Shown here: positions 18,445 to 26,648 of the stretch, piece after piece
Numbering within the stretch: position 1 is the stretch's first letter
How the letters are laid out: the number at the start of each line of letters is the position of its first letter
From: JAPOUP01 sp965203605
GTDB lineage: Bacteria > Pseudomonadota > Alphaproteobacteria > Rhodobacterales > Rhodobacteraceae
Direction: 5' to 3'
NCBI GenBank assembly: GCA_965203605.1
Contig: OZ241902.1
Coordinates: 3,720,001 to 3,784,000, forward strand
DNA length: 64,000 bases
The notes under the pieces: generated by a model
Told to the model about the DNA's origin: nothing
The model's input: only the letters and a program-made list of their open reading frames with translations
Databases searched by the model: none
Program-made: the position numbers and the translations under genes

Positions 18445-18733
18445 CCTGATTCCGGGAGGCCACCGCGCCGCCCGGTTCCCCGCCGCGCTGATGCCCGGAG
18501 CCATCCGGATCTGGCCGAAATCAGGGCCCGGGCGCGGGACCTTTCCCGGGCCTCCCTGCCCGATCACGACAAAATTACAGGTGCGCCCGCCCTAGCGGAT
18601 ATCCCGCAATGTAGCCTGTGGCAAAACGAATGCTTGGAAAGAGGATCGGCAACCGCCGCCGGGAAAGGCCGTCACGCCTTCGCCGAACGCTTACCAGGAA
18701 TGGAAAATTGATAGGTGCCCGACGGGCCACAAT

Positions 18734-20038
18734 CTAGTGTAGCGCCATCGTAGAAATGACAGTTGCATCTGGCTGTCTTCCGTTTCCGTGCCACCTTTGC
18801 CGGCATAGGGCAACAGGCGGGCGACGGGAGGCGGCGGAAGACCGCTCCGGCCCGCATCATGTAACGGAGCGGACCATGGCACATGGGACGGGGACTCCCC
18901 GGAAGGGACGCGGGATATGCCGGATCCGCCTTTCGGACGGCGGGAGGGCGGAGCCGCGTGGGCTGGTGGACAGCGGGGCGGCGGCGTACAGGCGGCGGCA
19001 CGCGCGGATCCCGCCGCTGGCCGACGGGGCCCGGGACGACGGGGGCCGCACCGGTTCCGGCATCGCGCCGGTCCTGGAGACCGGCGTGCCGGCCGCCGGG
19101 CGGGTGCGCCGCCGCTGCGCCGGGGAGGGTCTGGAGGCGGCGCCGGGCCGCCGGGAGCGGAGGAACCGGAAGCCGCGCAGCCCCGGTGGCGAGGGGAGGC
19201 TGGTGGCCCTCGCCTGCCCACAGCCGCCGGAGGGGCGGAGCCGCTGGACGATGCGGCCGCTCGCCGACCGGCTCGTGGAACCGGGGATCGTCCCCACGGT
19301 CCCGGACGGGACCGTGGGGACGGCACTGAAAAAAGGGACAAAGCCCTGGCCCAGGCAGTGCCGGTGCATCCCGCCAAAGGCCAGCGGAGACCTCCCCGCC
19401 GCCATGGAGGATGTCCTGGAGCGGCACCGGCGGGAGTTCGCGGAGGACGGGGTGCTGGCCGTCATGGACGGGACCTCCCGCCAGCGGAGGAGGGAGACCC
19501 GGGCGCCGCGGCCGGTGCGTCCCGGCGACCCCGCCATCCACGACTCCGGGTACGGGCGCAACGGCGCCGCGGACCTGTCCATGCCGTTCGCCCCGCCGCC
19601 CGGCTGGCGGGAGGTCACGGTCACCGACCGCCGGACGCGCGGGGACCGGGCCAGGGTCATCCGCGAACCGGTGGACGTCACCTTCCCCGGCAGGCGCGTC
19701 GTGCCCGTGATGGACAGCCCCGACGTCCACACCGTCGGCTCCCTCCACGGGACGTTCCCCCCCGACGGGGCGGCGCGGACCGCCTCCCGGCCGGAGATCC
19801 ATCACACCCCGAAGCGCGCAGGCTGGTCGGACGTGGCCGGGACCGGGATCGGGGCCATGGTCCGCCAGTGCCTGAACCGCCGCATTCCCGACCGGGAGAC
19901 GATGTGCCGGGAGACGGCGGCGTGGGCCAGACAGGGGAACCGGGAGAGGGCCACCGTGGACCGGCGCTTCACGACCGCCGACGCCCGCATCAGGCTCAGG
20001 TCCCTCTACCCGTCAACGCAATGATGGTGCTACACTAG
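18734..20038 (+). mobile_element. IS630-family insertion sequence
   Basis: The ends are CTAGTGTAGCGCCATC on the left and, as reverse complement, CTAGTGTAGCACCATC on the right. The TA at each tip is consistent with IS630 target duplication. The 1,305-base element carries one transposase gene and sits between porins A and B inside the proposed invertible segment. Confidence 0.8.
18876..20024 (+). CDS. IS630-family transposase, catalytic Glu missing
   Basis: The 382-residue frame covers the full family length. It has the N-terminal helix-turn-helix region (LETGVPAAGRVRRRC), the first Asp in VMDGTSRQ, the second in VMDSPDVHT, and the C-terminal RRIPDRE and FTTADARIRL motifs. The third acidic residue, normally Glu in a WLNMAE-like motif, is replaced: the sequence reads WSDVAGTGIG. 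The frame is open but the enzyme is probably inactive. The ATG at 18876 matches the family start; an ATG at 18756 would add 40 unrelated residues. Confidence 0.8.
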   Translation: MAHGTGTPRKGRGICRIRLSDGGRAEPRGLVDSGAAAYRRRHARIPPLADGARDDGGRTGSGIAPVLETGVPAAGRVRRRCAGEGLEAAPGRRERRNRKPRSPGGEGRLVALACPQPPEGRSRWTMRPLADRLVEPGIVPTVPDGTVGTALKKGTKPWPRQCRCIPPKASGDLPAAMEDVLERHRREFAEDGVLAVMDGTSRQRRRETRAPRPVRPGDPAIHDSGYGRNGAADLSMPFAPPPGWREVTVTDRRTRGDRARVIREPVDVTFPGRRVVPVMDSPDVHTVGSLHGTFPPDGAARTASRPEIHHTPKRAGWSDVAGTGIGAMVRQCLNRRIPDRETMCRETAAWARQGNRERATVDRRFTTADARIRLRSLYPSTQ

Positions 20039-20203
20039 GGAATTCCGCCACATCTGGACCCGAACATCAGTCCCCGGCACCTGCCGGATCCGGCCCCGTG
20101 GCGAACGCGGCCACCGGAATCGCAATAATTGTGCAAGAGGCTTGGCTAAAAAAAGATGAGCGAGCCGTTCAACCCGCTCATCCTGATTGTCCTGCTTCGA
20201 AAA
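20039..20203. other. Spacer between IS630 and porin B 3' end
   Basis: A short stretch between the right IS end and the porin B stop codon. No hairpin like those after porins A, C and D was recognised here. Confidence 0.4.
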
Positions 20204-21199
20204 TCAGAAGCTGAACGAGAGACCGAGGTCGAAGTTGTTCGAGTCGCCGTCAAACACCTTATCGTCGGTTTCGAGTTCAAGATTGGTAACGCCTGCCACG
20301 ATAGAAGCGCCGCCACCGAGATCGTAAGATGCGCCTACGCCGAACGCTCTGACCTTAGTGTCGTTGAAGGTCGCTCCCTCGGCTTCAGAGTTCCTGAAAA
20401 ATCCCGTCAGCGAAAATTGCTCAGTAGCGTCAAAGCCGATGGACCCAGCCATTTGCTTTAAGTCAACTTTGTTCGCATCCATATCTTCCACTTCGCCGTC
20501 ACTGACAACGCCTTTCGCCATTACAGGACCAAATTGACCCCAGGCGCCAGCGACGAACTGTTCACCGTCCCAGTCTGTCCAAAGATCAAGTGTTTCTATC
20601 CCGGCAAAATCCTCGATGGTCATTTTCTTGGTCCGCTCGCCGCCAACCGCAGCAGTCAGCATGTCGTTGAACTTGTAGCTTACGCCGACAGAGTACGAGT
20701 CGCTTTTTGTGCTGGGGTTGTCGGCAGAGACGTTTACGGAAAAACCGGCCATCGAGTGAGAGTACAGAAGAGACGGATCGGTCCCTGCGTTGGCCATGTA
20801 GAATATTTCGTTGTTGTCGCCGAGACCTGTATAGCCGACTCCGGCTGCGTGACCTACGGATGCCTTGGCACCACCGTCAACGTCGCCCATCGAGAGCTTT
20901 CCGAAAGAACCGCTGATGGAGACATTGCCTGCTGTGCCGCTCGCGCCGGCGGCAGCATTGTCTGCACGGATGCTCCCGCCGAACGACAATCCGGTGTCTG
21001 TCTCACCACTGGCTGTGAACGTGATTCGTACGCGGCTGTTGAAGCCGATTTCTGTCTCACCAGTGCAGGTAGCACAGAAGTCCTTGGCATCGTAGCCATC
21101 CAGGATGCCCATACGTCCATCACCTGTGATGGTGACGTCTGCGTAGGCGAAGCCAGCTGTCAGCACGAGCGCCGAAGAGGCAAGAAACACTTTTTTCAT
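20204..21199 (-). CDS. Outer-membrane porin B (different porin body)
   Basis: The 331-residue porin has its own signal peptide (MKKVFLASSALVLTAGFAYA) followed by DVTITGDGRMGILDGYD, the classic Rhodobacter porin N-terminus, and ends SLSFSF. The ATG at 21199 is chosen for that reason. The frame stays open upstream to an ATG at 21286 that encodes MRTRTT, the first residues of the A/C/D leader. This means a foreign leader has been joined in front of a complete porin gene, leaving a 29-residue nonsense extension. The upstream promoter block is nearly identical to the one between porins C and D. Confidence 0.88.
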   Translation of the reverse strand: MKKVFLASSALVLTAGFAYADVTITGDGRMGILDGYDAKDFCATCTGETEIGFNSRVRITFTASGETDTGLSFGGSIRADNAAAGASGTAGNVSISGSFGKLSMGDVDGGAKASVGHAAGVGYTGLGDNNEIFYMANAGTDPSLLYSHSMAGFSVNVSADNPSTKSDSYSVGVSYKFNDMLTAAVGGERTKKMTIEDFAGIETLDLWTDWDGEQFVAGAWGQFGPVMAKGVVSDGEVEDMDANKVDLKQMAGSIGFDATEQFSLTGFFRNSEAEGATFNDTKVRAFGVGASYDLGGGASIVAGVTNLELETDDKVFDGDSNNFDLGLSFSF

Positions 21200-21267
21200 G
21201 ATCCCATTCTTCATTTTGTCATACGTTTGAGCGACTTCTGATGGGTCGCTCCAGACCGCCATGGGCC

Positions 21268-21302
21268 GTGTGGTTCTCGTTCTCATAACGTTAATCCCCG
21301 TT
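21268..21302 (-). repeat. Shared porin leader repeat (B), inverted copy of 17028-17062
   Basis: 35 bases identical to the porin A leader but on the opposite strand. Outside this block the two loci differ at once, as expected for a recombination junction. Confidence 0.8.
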
Positions 21303-21305
21303 GAG

Positions 21306-21530
21306 GGCGTTCAGTTCCTGGCGGGCGGTTGAATCCAGTGCACCGAAGCGATCTATCGCACCGCTTCCGGAGGCGTTTCGGCCTCCGACCAGGGGTGGGG
21401 GTGGATGCAAAAACGCCACAGCCGGAAAGGGAAATGTTCCCGGGGCCGTGAATTTCCCGAGACTCCGTGCGATAAGCTGCCTCGGCGCTTGGGATTTATG
21501 GCCGTGCGCCAGTAACTGAACACACTTAAC
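21306..21530 (-). promoter_or_regulatory. Porin promoter block, copy 1
   Basis: These 225 bases match 32185-32409 with four mismatches and no gaps. The block has a hairpin at 21368-21387 (CGGAGGC, loop, GCCTCCG) and a GGGAAAT/ATTTCCC dyad. In both copies the same end faces a minus-strand porin (B here, C in the other). Here the opposite end, after CTTAAC, runs into unrelated sequence, so a partner porin has been lost or moved. Promoter function is inferred from position; no clear -35/-10 pair was identified. Confidence 0.65.
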
Positions 21531-21642
21531 AGCGGTTGTTTCCGTCGCATGCCCGGCCTTCGCGGCCCGCGGCCTGAGCCGGGATGTGCCCACGGGCGGC
21601 CGACGGTCTTCACCTTCCGTCCAAACCGGAACCCGGTGCGGA

Positions 21643-22539
21643 TCAGAGGTACTTGGCAACCGCGCCGCGCTCGGCCCGCGCACCTGCCGAATAATGCGCG
21701 ACCATACGTGCGGTTTTCCAGCCCCCGGACAGCATGACTTCCGTTGTTGACGCGCCGCGCGCCGTAAGTTCGCTGGCATGGCCGACGCGGCCCGAATGCG
21801 CCGTGACGCCTTCAATGCCCGCCGCCAGGGCGGCCGCCGCGAACCGACGTCCTATTGACTGGCCATTGACCCCAAACACACGGGTGCGCGGACCGGCATT
21901 CTCCGGACGAATCGCGAGGAGCGCGGCGGCGGCACTGCCCTTGACAAGGCGAATGTCGGTTTCCTCGCCTGTCTGATCGGTCTTCTTGGTCCGAACGCGA
22001 ATCAGGAGAGCACCCGGCATGCTCGGGGAATTCCCTATGTCGCGCCATTCAAGCGCGGCGACTTCCGAGCGGCGAAGCGCACCCTGGAACAGCAGGCCTG
22101 CAATCGCGGCATCCTCGTCGCGCCCGACGGCCCGCGACGTCGTGATGATCCTCGACATGTCGTCAGCACTGATGGGGCGTGCCTGCCCACGGTCACGGTC
22201 GGCATGGTCGCGACGGACAATGCGCAGAGCGTCTGCCGTCATGGTTCCACGTGGACTCGGCCAGCCCGCGGCCTTGGCAAGAAATACGGCGGCGGCGCAG
22301 GACTGGGCGATCGTGGCCGGTGCCATGCCCTCGGCGGCCAAGGTCTCGACATGCTCCGCCAGTGTCGCGTCAGTGAGCGGACGGAGTCCAAGGAACGCCG
22401 ACAGGCGCTTGAGTGCGATTCTGTAGGAGCGGCGCGTTGACGGCGCCCCGGCCTCCAGAGCCAGTTCGGCGGCCTTTCGGCGATCATTTGACGCGGCACC
22501 CGATGCGAGGGCGGCAGAGGCTGGATCCAAGGTTTGCAT
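21643..22539 (-). CDS. Tyrosine recombinase / phage-type integrase
   Basis: The 298-residue protein has an N-terminal SAM-like core-binding domain (STRRSYRIALKRLSAFLGLR) and a C-terminal catalytic domain. Catalytic residues are visible: the first Arg in GALRRSEVAALEW, a Lys in RTKKTD, the H-x-x-R in HSGRVG (H248, R251), W274 in GGWKT, and nucleophile Y283 in VAHYSAG. The start at 22539 is used because upstream in-frame codons belong to the 22580-22715 repeat. The family performs site-specific strand exchange. Its location between porin B and a porin segment, with a remnant copy beside porin A, suggests a role in rearranging this locus. Confidence 0.88.
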   Translation of the reverse strand: MQTLDPASAALASGAASNDRRKAAELALEAGAPSTRRSYRIALKRLSAFLGLRPLTDATLAEHVETLAAEGMAPATIAQSCAAAVFLAKAAGWPSPRGTMTADALRIVRRDHADRDRGQARPISADDMSRIITTSRAVGRDEDAAIAGLLFQGALRRSEVAALEWRDIGNSPSMPGALLIRVRTKKTDQTGEETDIRLVKGSAAAALLAIRPENAGPRTRVFGVNGQSIGRRFAAAALAAGIEGVTAHSGRVGHASELTARGASTTEVMLSGGWKTARMVAHYSAGARAERGAVAKYL

Positions 22540-22579
22540 TGTGGATTTCCTTCGTGGTTTGTGAAAGCCACCCACTAGC

Positions 22580-22715
22580 CTGAACTCCCGGCGGATCCTG
22601 TCCGCGCGACGGCTTTGGCCGACGGTTCTCGGGTCGGGGAATCGCTCCGCTGTCGGCGACGCGGCCCTCCCGGACGAGGTCCAGGGACGGGGCGGGTGTA
22701 CCTCATTCCGCAACG
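22580..22715. repeat. Pre-porin repeat, copy 2
   Basis: Shortened copy of 16874-17025, sharing the start CTGAACTCCCGGCGGATCC and the end CCTCATTCCGCAACG. The boundary CAACG is common to the repeat and to the porin segment that follows, pointing to short-homology joining. Confidence 0.7.
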
Positions 22716-22983
22716 ACAACGGCAAAACACCGCCCAAGGATTCCCTCGGTTTCATTGTTGACGCGGCAACGGGCCAGGATGACCATCACGGGGGGATTGA
22801 AATTTACGTTAAAGGCCCGTTCGGCAACCTTAGCCTCGGCGACACCGACGGCGGCTTCGACTGGGCCATGACCGAGGTCGACGGGGTGGGTCTCGGCTCC
22901 ATCCGCGACAACCAAGAGCATGGCGGCTTCAGCGGCAACGCCGGCCTCGACGGCCAGATCCTCCGCTACGACAACGCCATCGG
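22712..22983 (+). pseudogene. Silent porin segment without start or stop
   Basis: About 270 bases encode an internal porin piece (DSLGFIVDAATGQDD through GLDGQILRYDNAIG) almost identical to porin A 17267-17553, with a six-base deletion and a few changes. It has no promoter, start codon or stop of its own and ends exactly where the 2.7-kb inverted duplication begins. It resembles a silent donor cassette for gene conversion, or a breakpoint relic. Confidence 0.75.
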
Positions 22984-23139
22984 CCTGGGTGCGGGACCGT
23001 TCCCGGTCCTCCCTCCCCGATCACGACAAAATTACGGACGCGGGCGCCCGGCCTGCCCTCCTTTCGGCTTGCGCCCGCGGGCGGGGCATGGGATCAGGGA
23101 ATCCGGCCGCAGCCAGCAGAACACCGGAGGACCACCGAG

Positions 23140-24549
23140 ATGCGCAGCTTCCTTTCCACCCTTCTTCCCGCGCTCGCGGTGGCCCTGGCCTGCCTGTCCG
23201 CCACGGCCGTCCGGGCCGCGGAGCATGGCCCGGATCCGCAGCCGGCGGCTCAGGCGCCGGGTGCCGTCGAGCGCGACCTGGACGCCGCCGTCTCCCTGCT
23301 GCTCGACGGGGAGGTGGAGGCCGCGGTATCCGCCGTCCGCCCGCACCTTCCGACGGACGGCCGGGCGGTGGGGCTGCTTTTCGACGCCGGCATGGCCATG
23401 GCCGCCGCCGCCGCGCAGTCCCCGCAGGCCGGGGACCGCGAGGCGCTCCTCGACGCCTCCATAGCCCTCTTCCGCGCGATCCTGGCCGCGCATCCGGACC
23501 ATGTGAGGGTGCGCCTCGAGCTCGCCCGCGCCTTCTTCCTGCGCGGCCGGGACGGGCTGGCGAGGCGGCAGTTCGAGCTGGCGCTGGCCGCGGACCCGCC
23601 GCCGCCGGTCGTGGCCAACATCAACCGCCATCTGGCGATGATCCGCGCCCGGAAGCGCTGGAGCGGGTATTTCGGCACGGCGCTGGCTCCCGACACCAAC
23701 ATCGGCGCGGCCTCGGCCGACGAGACGGTCATGCTCGAGGTCTTCGGGCAGCGCCTGCCGTTCAAGCTGGACGACGGCGGGGAGAAGTCCGGCGTCGGGC
23801 TCATGCTCTGGGCCGGCGGCGAGTACGAGCAGCCGCTCGCGCCGGACCTGCGGCTCCGCGTGGGAGGCGACGTCTTCCGGCGCGAGTACGGGGGGTCGAA
23901 ATTCGACAGCATGGGGCTCGGCGGCCATGTCGGGCCGCGCTGGCTGGCCGGCCCGCGGACGGAGGCGAGCCTGCTGCTCACCGCGCGCCGGGAATGGCAG
24001 GGGAACGACCAGCCCACCAGCCGGAGTCTGGGGCTCCGCATGGAGGCCTACAGGCGGCTCACCCCGCGCGTCTCGGGCCAGATCGACGCATCGTGGAGCG
24101 CCCGGCGCCATGACGTGAGCACCTATCTTGACGGTCCGGCGGTCGACCTCTCCGCCGGGCTCGGGCTGGCGGTGACGCCGGTCCTGCGGACGGACCTCCG
24201 CGCCGGCTGGGAACGGGAGCGGCCCGCGTCCGGGAACCTGCGCAACAAGACGCTGTGGACCTCGCTCGGAACGAGCGCCACGCTTCCACGCGGTTTCAGC
24301 GTCTCGGGGACGCTCACCGGGCGCTGGACGCGCTACGAGGGGCCGGGCAGGCCGCCGCAGAACGTCGTGGACGGCTCGGCGCGGAGGGACTCCACGCGCT
24401 CCGTCCGCCTGTCCGCGCTCAAGCGCGACCTGACCGTCCGGGGCTTCAGCCCCCAGGTCTCCGTCACGCGGGGGTGGCGGAAGAGCAGCGCGCAGCAGGC
24501 GGGCTACCGGCGCACCGGCGGCGAGCTCAGCTTCGTGCGCCAGTTCTAG
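23140..24549 (+). CDS. Slam-like outer-membrane protein (TPR plus DUF560 beta-barrel), copy 1
   Basis: This 469-residue protein has a signal peptide (residues 1-26, ending ATAVRA) and a helical TPR-like region (about 40-170) including VRVRLELARAFFLRGRDGLA. From about residue 185 (WSGYFGTALAPDTNIGAA) a beta-barrel follows, ending ELSFVRQF with C-terminal Phe. This is the architecture of Slam, which helps surface lipoproteins cross the outer membrane. Slam genes usually adjoin their client lipoprotein; none with a lipobox was found here. The DUF3187-like gene starts one base after the stop. An identical copy lies at 29054-30463. Confidence 0.82.
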   Translation: MRSFLSTLLPALAVALACLSATAVRAAEHGPDPQPAAQAPGAVERDLDAAVSLLLDGEVEAAVSAVRPHLPTDGRAVGLLFDAGMAMAAAAAQSPQAGDREALLDASIALFRAILAAHPDHVRVRLELARAFFLRGRDGLARRQFELALAADPPPPVVANINRHLAMIRARKRWSGYFGTALAPDTNIGAASADETVMLEVFGQRLPFKLDDGGEKSGVGLMLWAGGEYEQPLAPDLRLRVGGDVFRREYGGSKFDSMGLGGHVGPRWLAGPRTEASLLLTARREWQGNDQPTSRSLGLRMEAYRRLTPRVSGQIDASWSARRHDVSTYLDGPAVDLSAGLGLAVTPVLRTDLRAGWERERPASGNLRNKTLWTSLGTSATLPRGFSVSGTLTGRWTRYEGPGRPPQNVVDGSARRDSTRSVRLSALKRDLTVRGFSPQVSVTRGWRKSSAQQAGYRRTGGELSFVRQF

Positions 24550-24550
24550 C

Positions 24551-25615
24551 GTGCCCGGCCCGGAAGGCACGGGGCCACCGCAGCGCACGGCCCGGAGCGG
24601 GCGGACAGCCGCCCTCGGCTGCGTCCTCGCGCTCGCAATGGGCACCGGCGCAGCCGCCGACGGGCATCCGCCATGCGACGGTCCGACACCCCTCCGGACA
24701 TCCAATCTGGATCCATTCCACCTCGCCTATGGCCTGCCCCCCCGGCAAGGTGCCTGTGTCATGGCGCCGGGCAAGTCCGAGGTGACGGCCTCGTTGGACA
24801 TGGCCTCGCAAATGACCCGTGCACGGTCCAGTGAGGAACGGCTGCTTGTCGACGGGGAGACCCACCGACAGACCATCACCTTGAGGTCCGGTCTGGGCAA
24901 TGGATGGGAGGGCATTGTCGAGATATCCGCCGTTTCGCACACCGGGGGTAAGTTCGATGGGTTCATCGAGGACTGGCACGGCTTTTTCGGCCTGCCGCAA
25001 GGCGGCCGGGACGCCACGCCCCACGGTCGGCTCGCCCTTGTCCACACCAAGAATGGCGTCACGCACGTCGACGTAAGACGCCGGATCACCGCCCTGGGCG
25101 ACATCATGCTCGGCCTGGGCCGGAAACCCGCGTGGAACCCACTCCAGAACGACGGTCTGGCGCTGCGTGGCGGCCTCAGGCTCCCGACAGGCGACCCGGA
25201 CACCCTCACCGGTTCCGGCGGCCTGTCGGCGTCCGTCTGGGCGGAAACTTCCGGCCGGCTGCCCGGAAAGCGGGTGCAGCCACGCGTCTGGCTGTACGGG
25301 GCGTCGCTGGGCGTCCAGATTGGAACGACGCCCTTTTCCGGGATCGGTGGACGGGCCATCGCTTTCGGGCATCTCGGGGTGACATGGCGGCCGCTGGACC
25401 GCCTTTCCCTGACGGCGCAGTTGAACGTGAACTCGACCCCCTACAGCGGGTCAGCGCTCGCGCCGCTCTCCGGCCCGGCCGTCATGCTCGGGGTCGGTGG
25501 CGCATACCGGATCTCGCCGGGCACGACCCTAGAAATATCGATCTCGGAAGACGACGGCTGGAGGCATGCAGCCCACGACTTCGGCATCCATGCCGCGCTG
25601 CGCTGGAAAATGTAG
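24551..25615 (+). CDS. DUF3187-like outer-membrane beta-barrel protein, copy 1
   Basis: The 354-residue protein reads from a GTG at 24551, one base after the Slam-like stop, so the two are coupled. It has a signal-peptide-like stretch (AALGCVLALAMGTGAAA). DPFHLAYGLPP, LLVDGETHRQTITLRSGLGN, FIEDWHGFFGLPQGGRD and LRLPTGDPDTLTGSGGL match what I know of DUF3187 proteins, a family of outer-membrane barrels without an assigned function. The C-terminal end AALRWKM is strand-like but lacks the terminal Phe. It is a possible partner or client of the Slam-like protein. The identical copy is at 27988-29052. Confidence 0.75.
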   Translation: MPGPEGTGPPQRTARSGRTAALGCVLALAMGTGAAADGHPPCDGPTPLRTSNLDPFHLAYGLPPRQGACVMAPGKSEVTASLDMASQMTRARSSEERLLVDGETHRQTITLRSGLGNGWEGIVEISAVSHTGGKFDGFIEDWHGFFGLPQGGRDATPHGRLALVHTKNGVTHVDVRRRITALGDIMLGLGRKPAWNPLQNDGLALRGGLRLPTGDPDTLTGSGGLSASVWAETSGRLPGKRVQPRVWLYGASLGVQIGTTPFSGIGGRAIAFGHLGVTWRPLDRLSLTAQLNVNSTPYSGSALAPLSGPAVMLGVGGAYRISPGTTLEISISEDDGWRHAAHDFGIHAALRWKM

Positions 25616-25816
25616 CCCCCCAGAGGGAATCGGCCGGACCTTCGGTTTCAAGCAAGGCCAGGCACCCGAGGCGCGGCGTCTTTCAACCAGCAATTCCCGC
25701 CAGGAATTCCTTTCTTTCATTATCAGTCCGTTGCGCGGGCGTCGCAAATTTTTTTGTGGACTTTTCACGCCGGATCGGCCATCCTGCGGACAGACAGGCA
25801 AAGGCCGGGCAGGAAA

Positions 25817-25990
25817 ATGTCCAGGGATTCCCTGCGAAAGCATCTGTCGATGCCCGGCATGCTGCAGGCGGTCCGCGCATGCCTCCACCGCATCGCCGAC
25901 CCGGTCGACACGCGTGGCATCAGCCTTTCCGACTACCTGATGCCGGGCCTCACGGTGTTCGCGTCCAGGACACCGTCGCTGCTGCGGTCC
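25817..25990 (+). pseudogene. Transposase N-terminal fragment
   Basis: The frame starting at 25817 (MSRDSLRKHLSMPGMLQAV, then HRIADPVDTRGISLSDYLM) corresponds to the N-terminus of the decayed transposase at 15.65 kb. Similarity fades after about 60 residues. It lies in the spacer between the arms of the large inverted duplication. Confidence 0.6.
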
Positions 25991-26648
25991 GGCCGGCAGC
26001 ATCCATGTCTGGAATCAAGCCCGGATCCGGCCTTTTTCCGGCTTTTCTGCGGTTTTTCCGCGGTTCCGTGTCCGGCTGTCCCGGACCTTTCCACAGCGTT
26101 CCCCACAGGGGGCGCCGTCAGGGCACGCCGGAAACGCCCGCCTGGGAGGCCCCGGCCGGCCCGAAGGTGATTCGTTTCGGTGCCGGACGGACGGTGTCCG
26201 TCCGTCCCTCGCGCAGCGATGCCGCGTTCACCGTCGGCATCACCCAGCCTCCACCGCCATGACCGTCGTCTCCGCCATGATTCGCACTGACGGAAGGACC
26301 ATGGAACGGATGGTTCCATGATGTCAGGCGGAAAGGCGGGACGGTCAGGGATGAAGGGGGGCGAGCAGTTACGCAAATTGTTACCTTTCGATATAATCCC
26401 CATGAGTTGGACAGTCGTTTGCTTGAGCCTCTTGCACAATTACTGCGGTTCGGGCGGCCGCGACAAGCCTTTCGGTTCCGCCAAGGTCGTGACGCTGGAT
26501 CCGGCGGGTGCCCGGGGCGTTTCCGCTGGCTGAGGTATGGCGGAATGCCGCAGGTTATGGCCCGTCGGGCGCCGTCCGCGCATGACTGTCGGCGCCGTCC
26601 CCTCCGGGGCGGCGTCCGCGGCGGACGGATCTGCCGGAACCGGCGGTG
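25991..26648. other. Spacer DNA inside the large palindrome
   Basis: About 650 bases with no recognisable gene. It lies between the transposase fragment and the 3' end of the frameshifted transposase on the other strand. Confidence 0.4.

Larger units (their letters stand above)
22981..25680 (+). repeat. 2.7-kb inverted duplication, left arm
   Basis: Bases 22981-25680 are the reverse complement of 27923-30622 (paired positions sum to 53603). Both genes inside give identical translations from either arm, and every stretch of DNA I compared was identical. The arms flank a 2,242-base spacer containing transposase remains. Confidence 0.92.

Noticed and set aside
18672..19805. Long minus-strand frame opposite the IS630 transposase
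   Set aside because: A GC-rich antisense shadow; the plus strand has clear IS630 motifs and matching terminal repeats.
20156..20461. Plus-strand frame overlapping the porin B 3' end
   Set aside because: Shadow of porin B, whose signal peptide and C-terminal Phe are clear on the minus strand.
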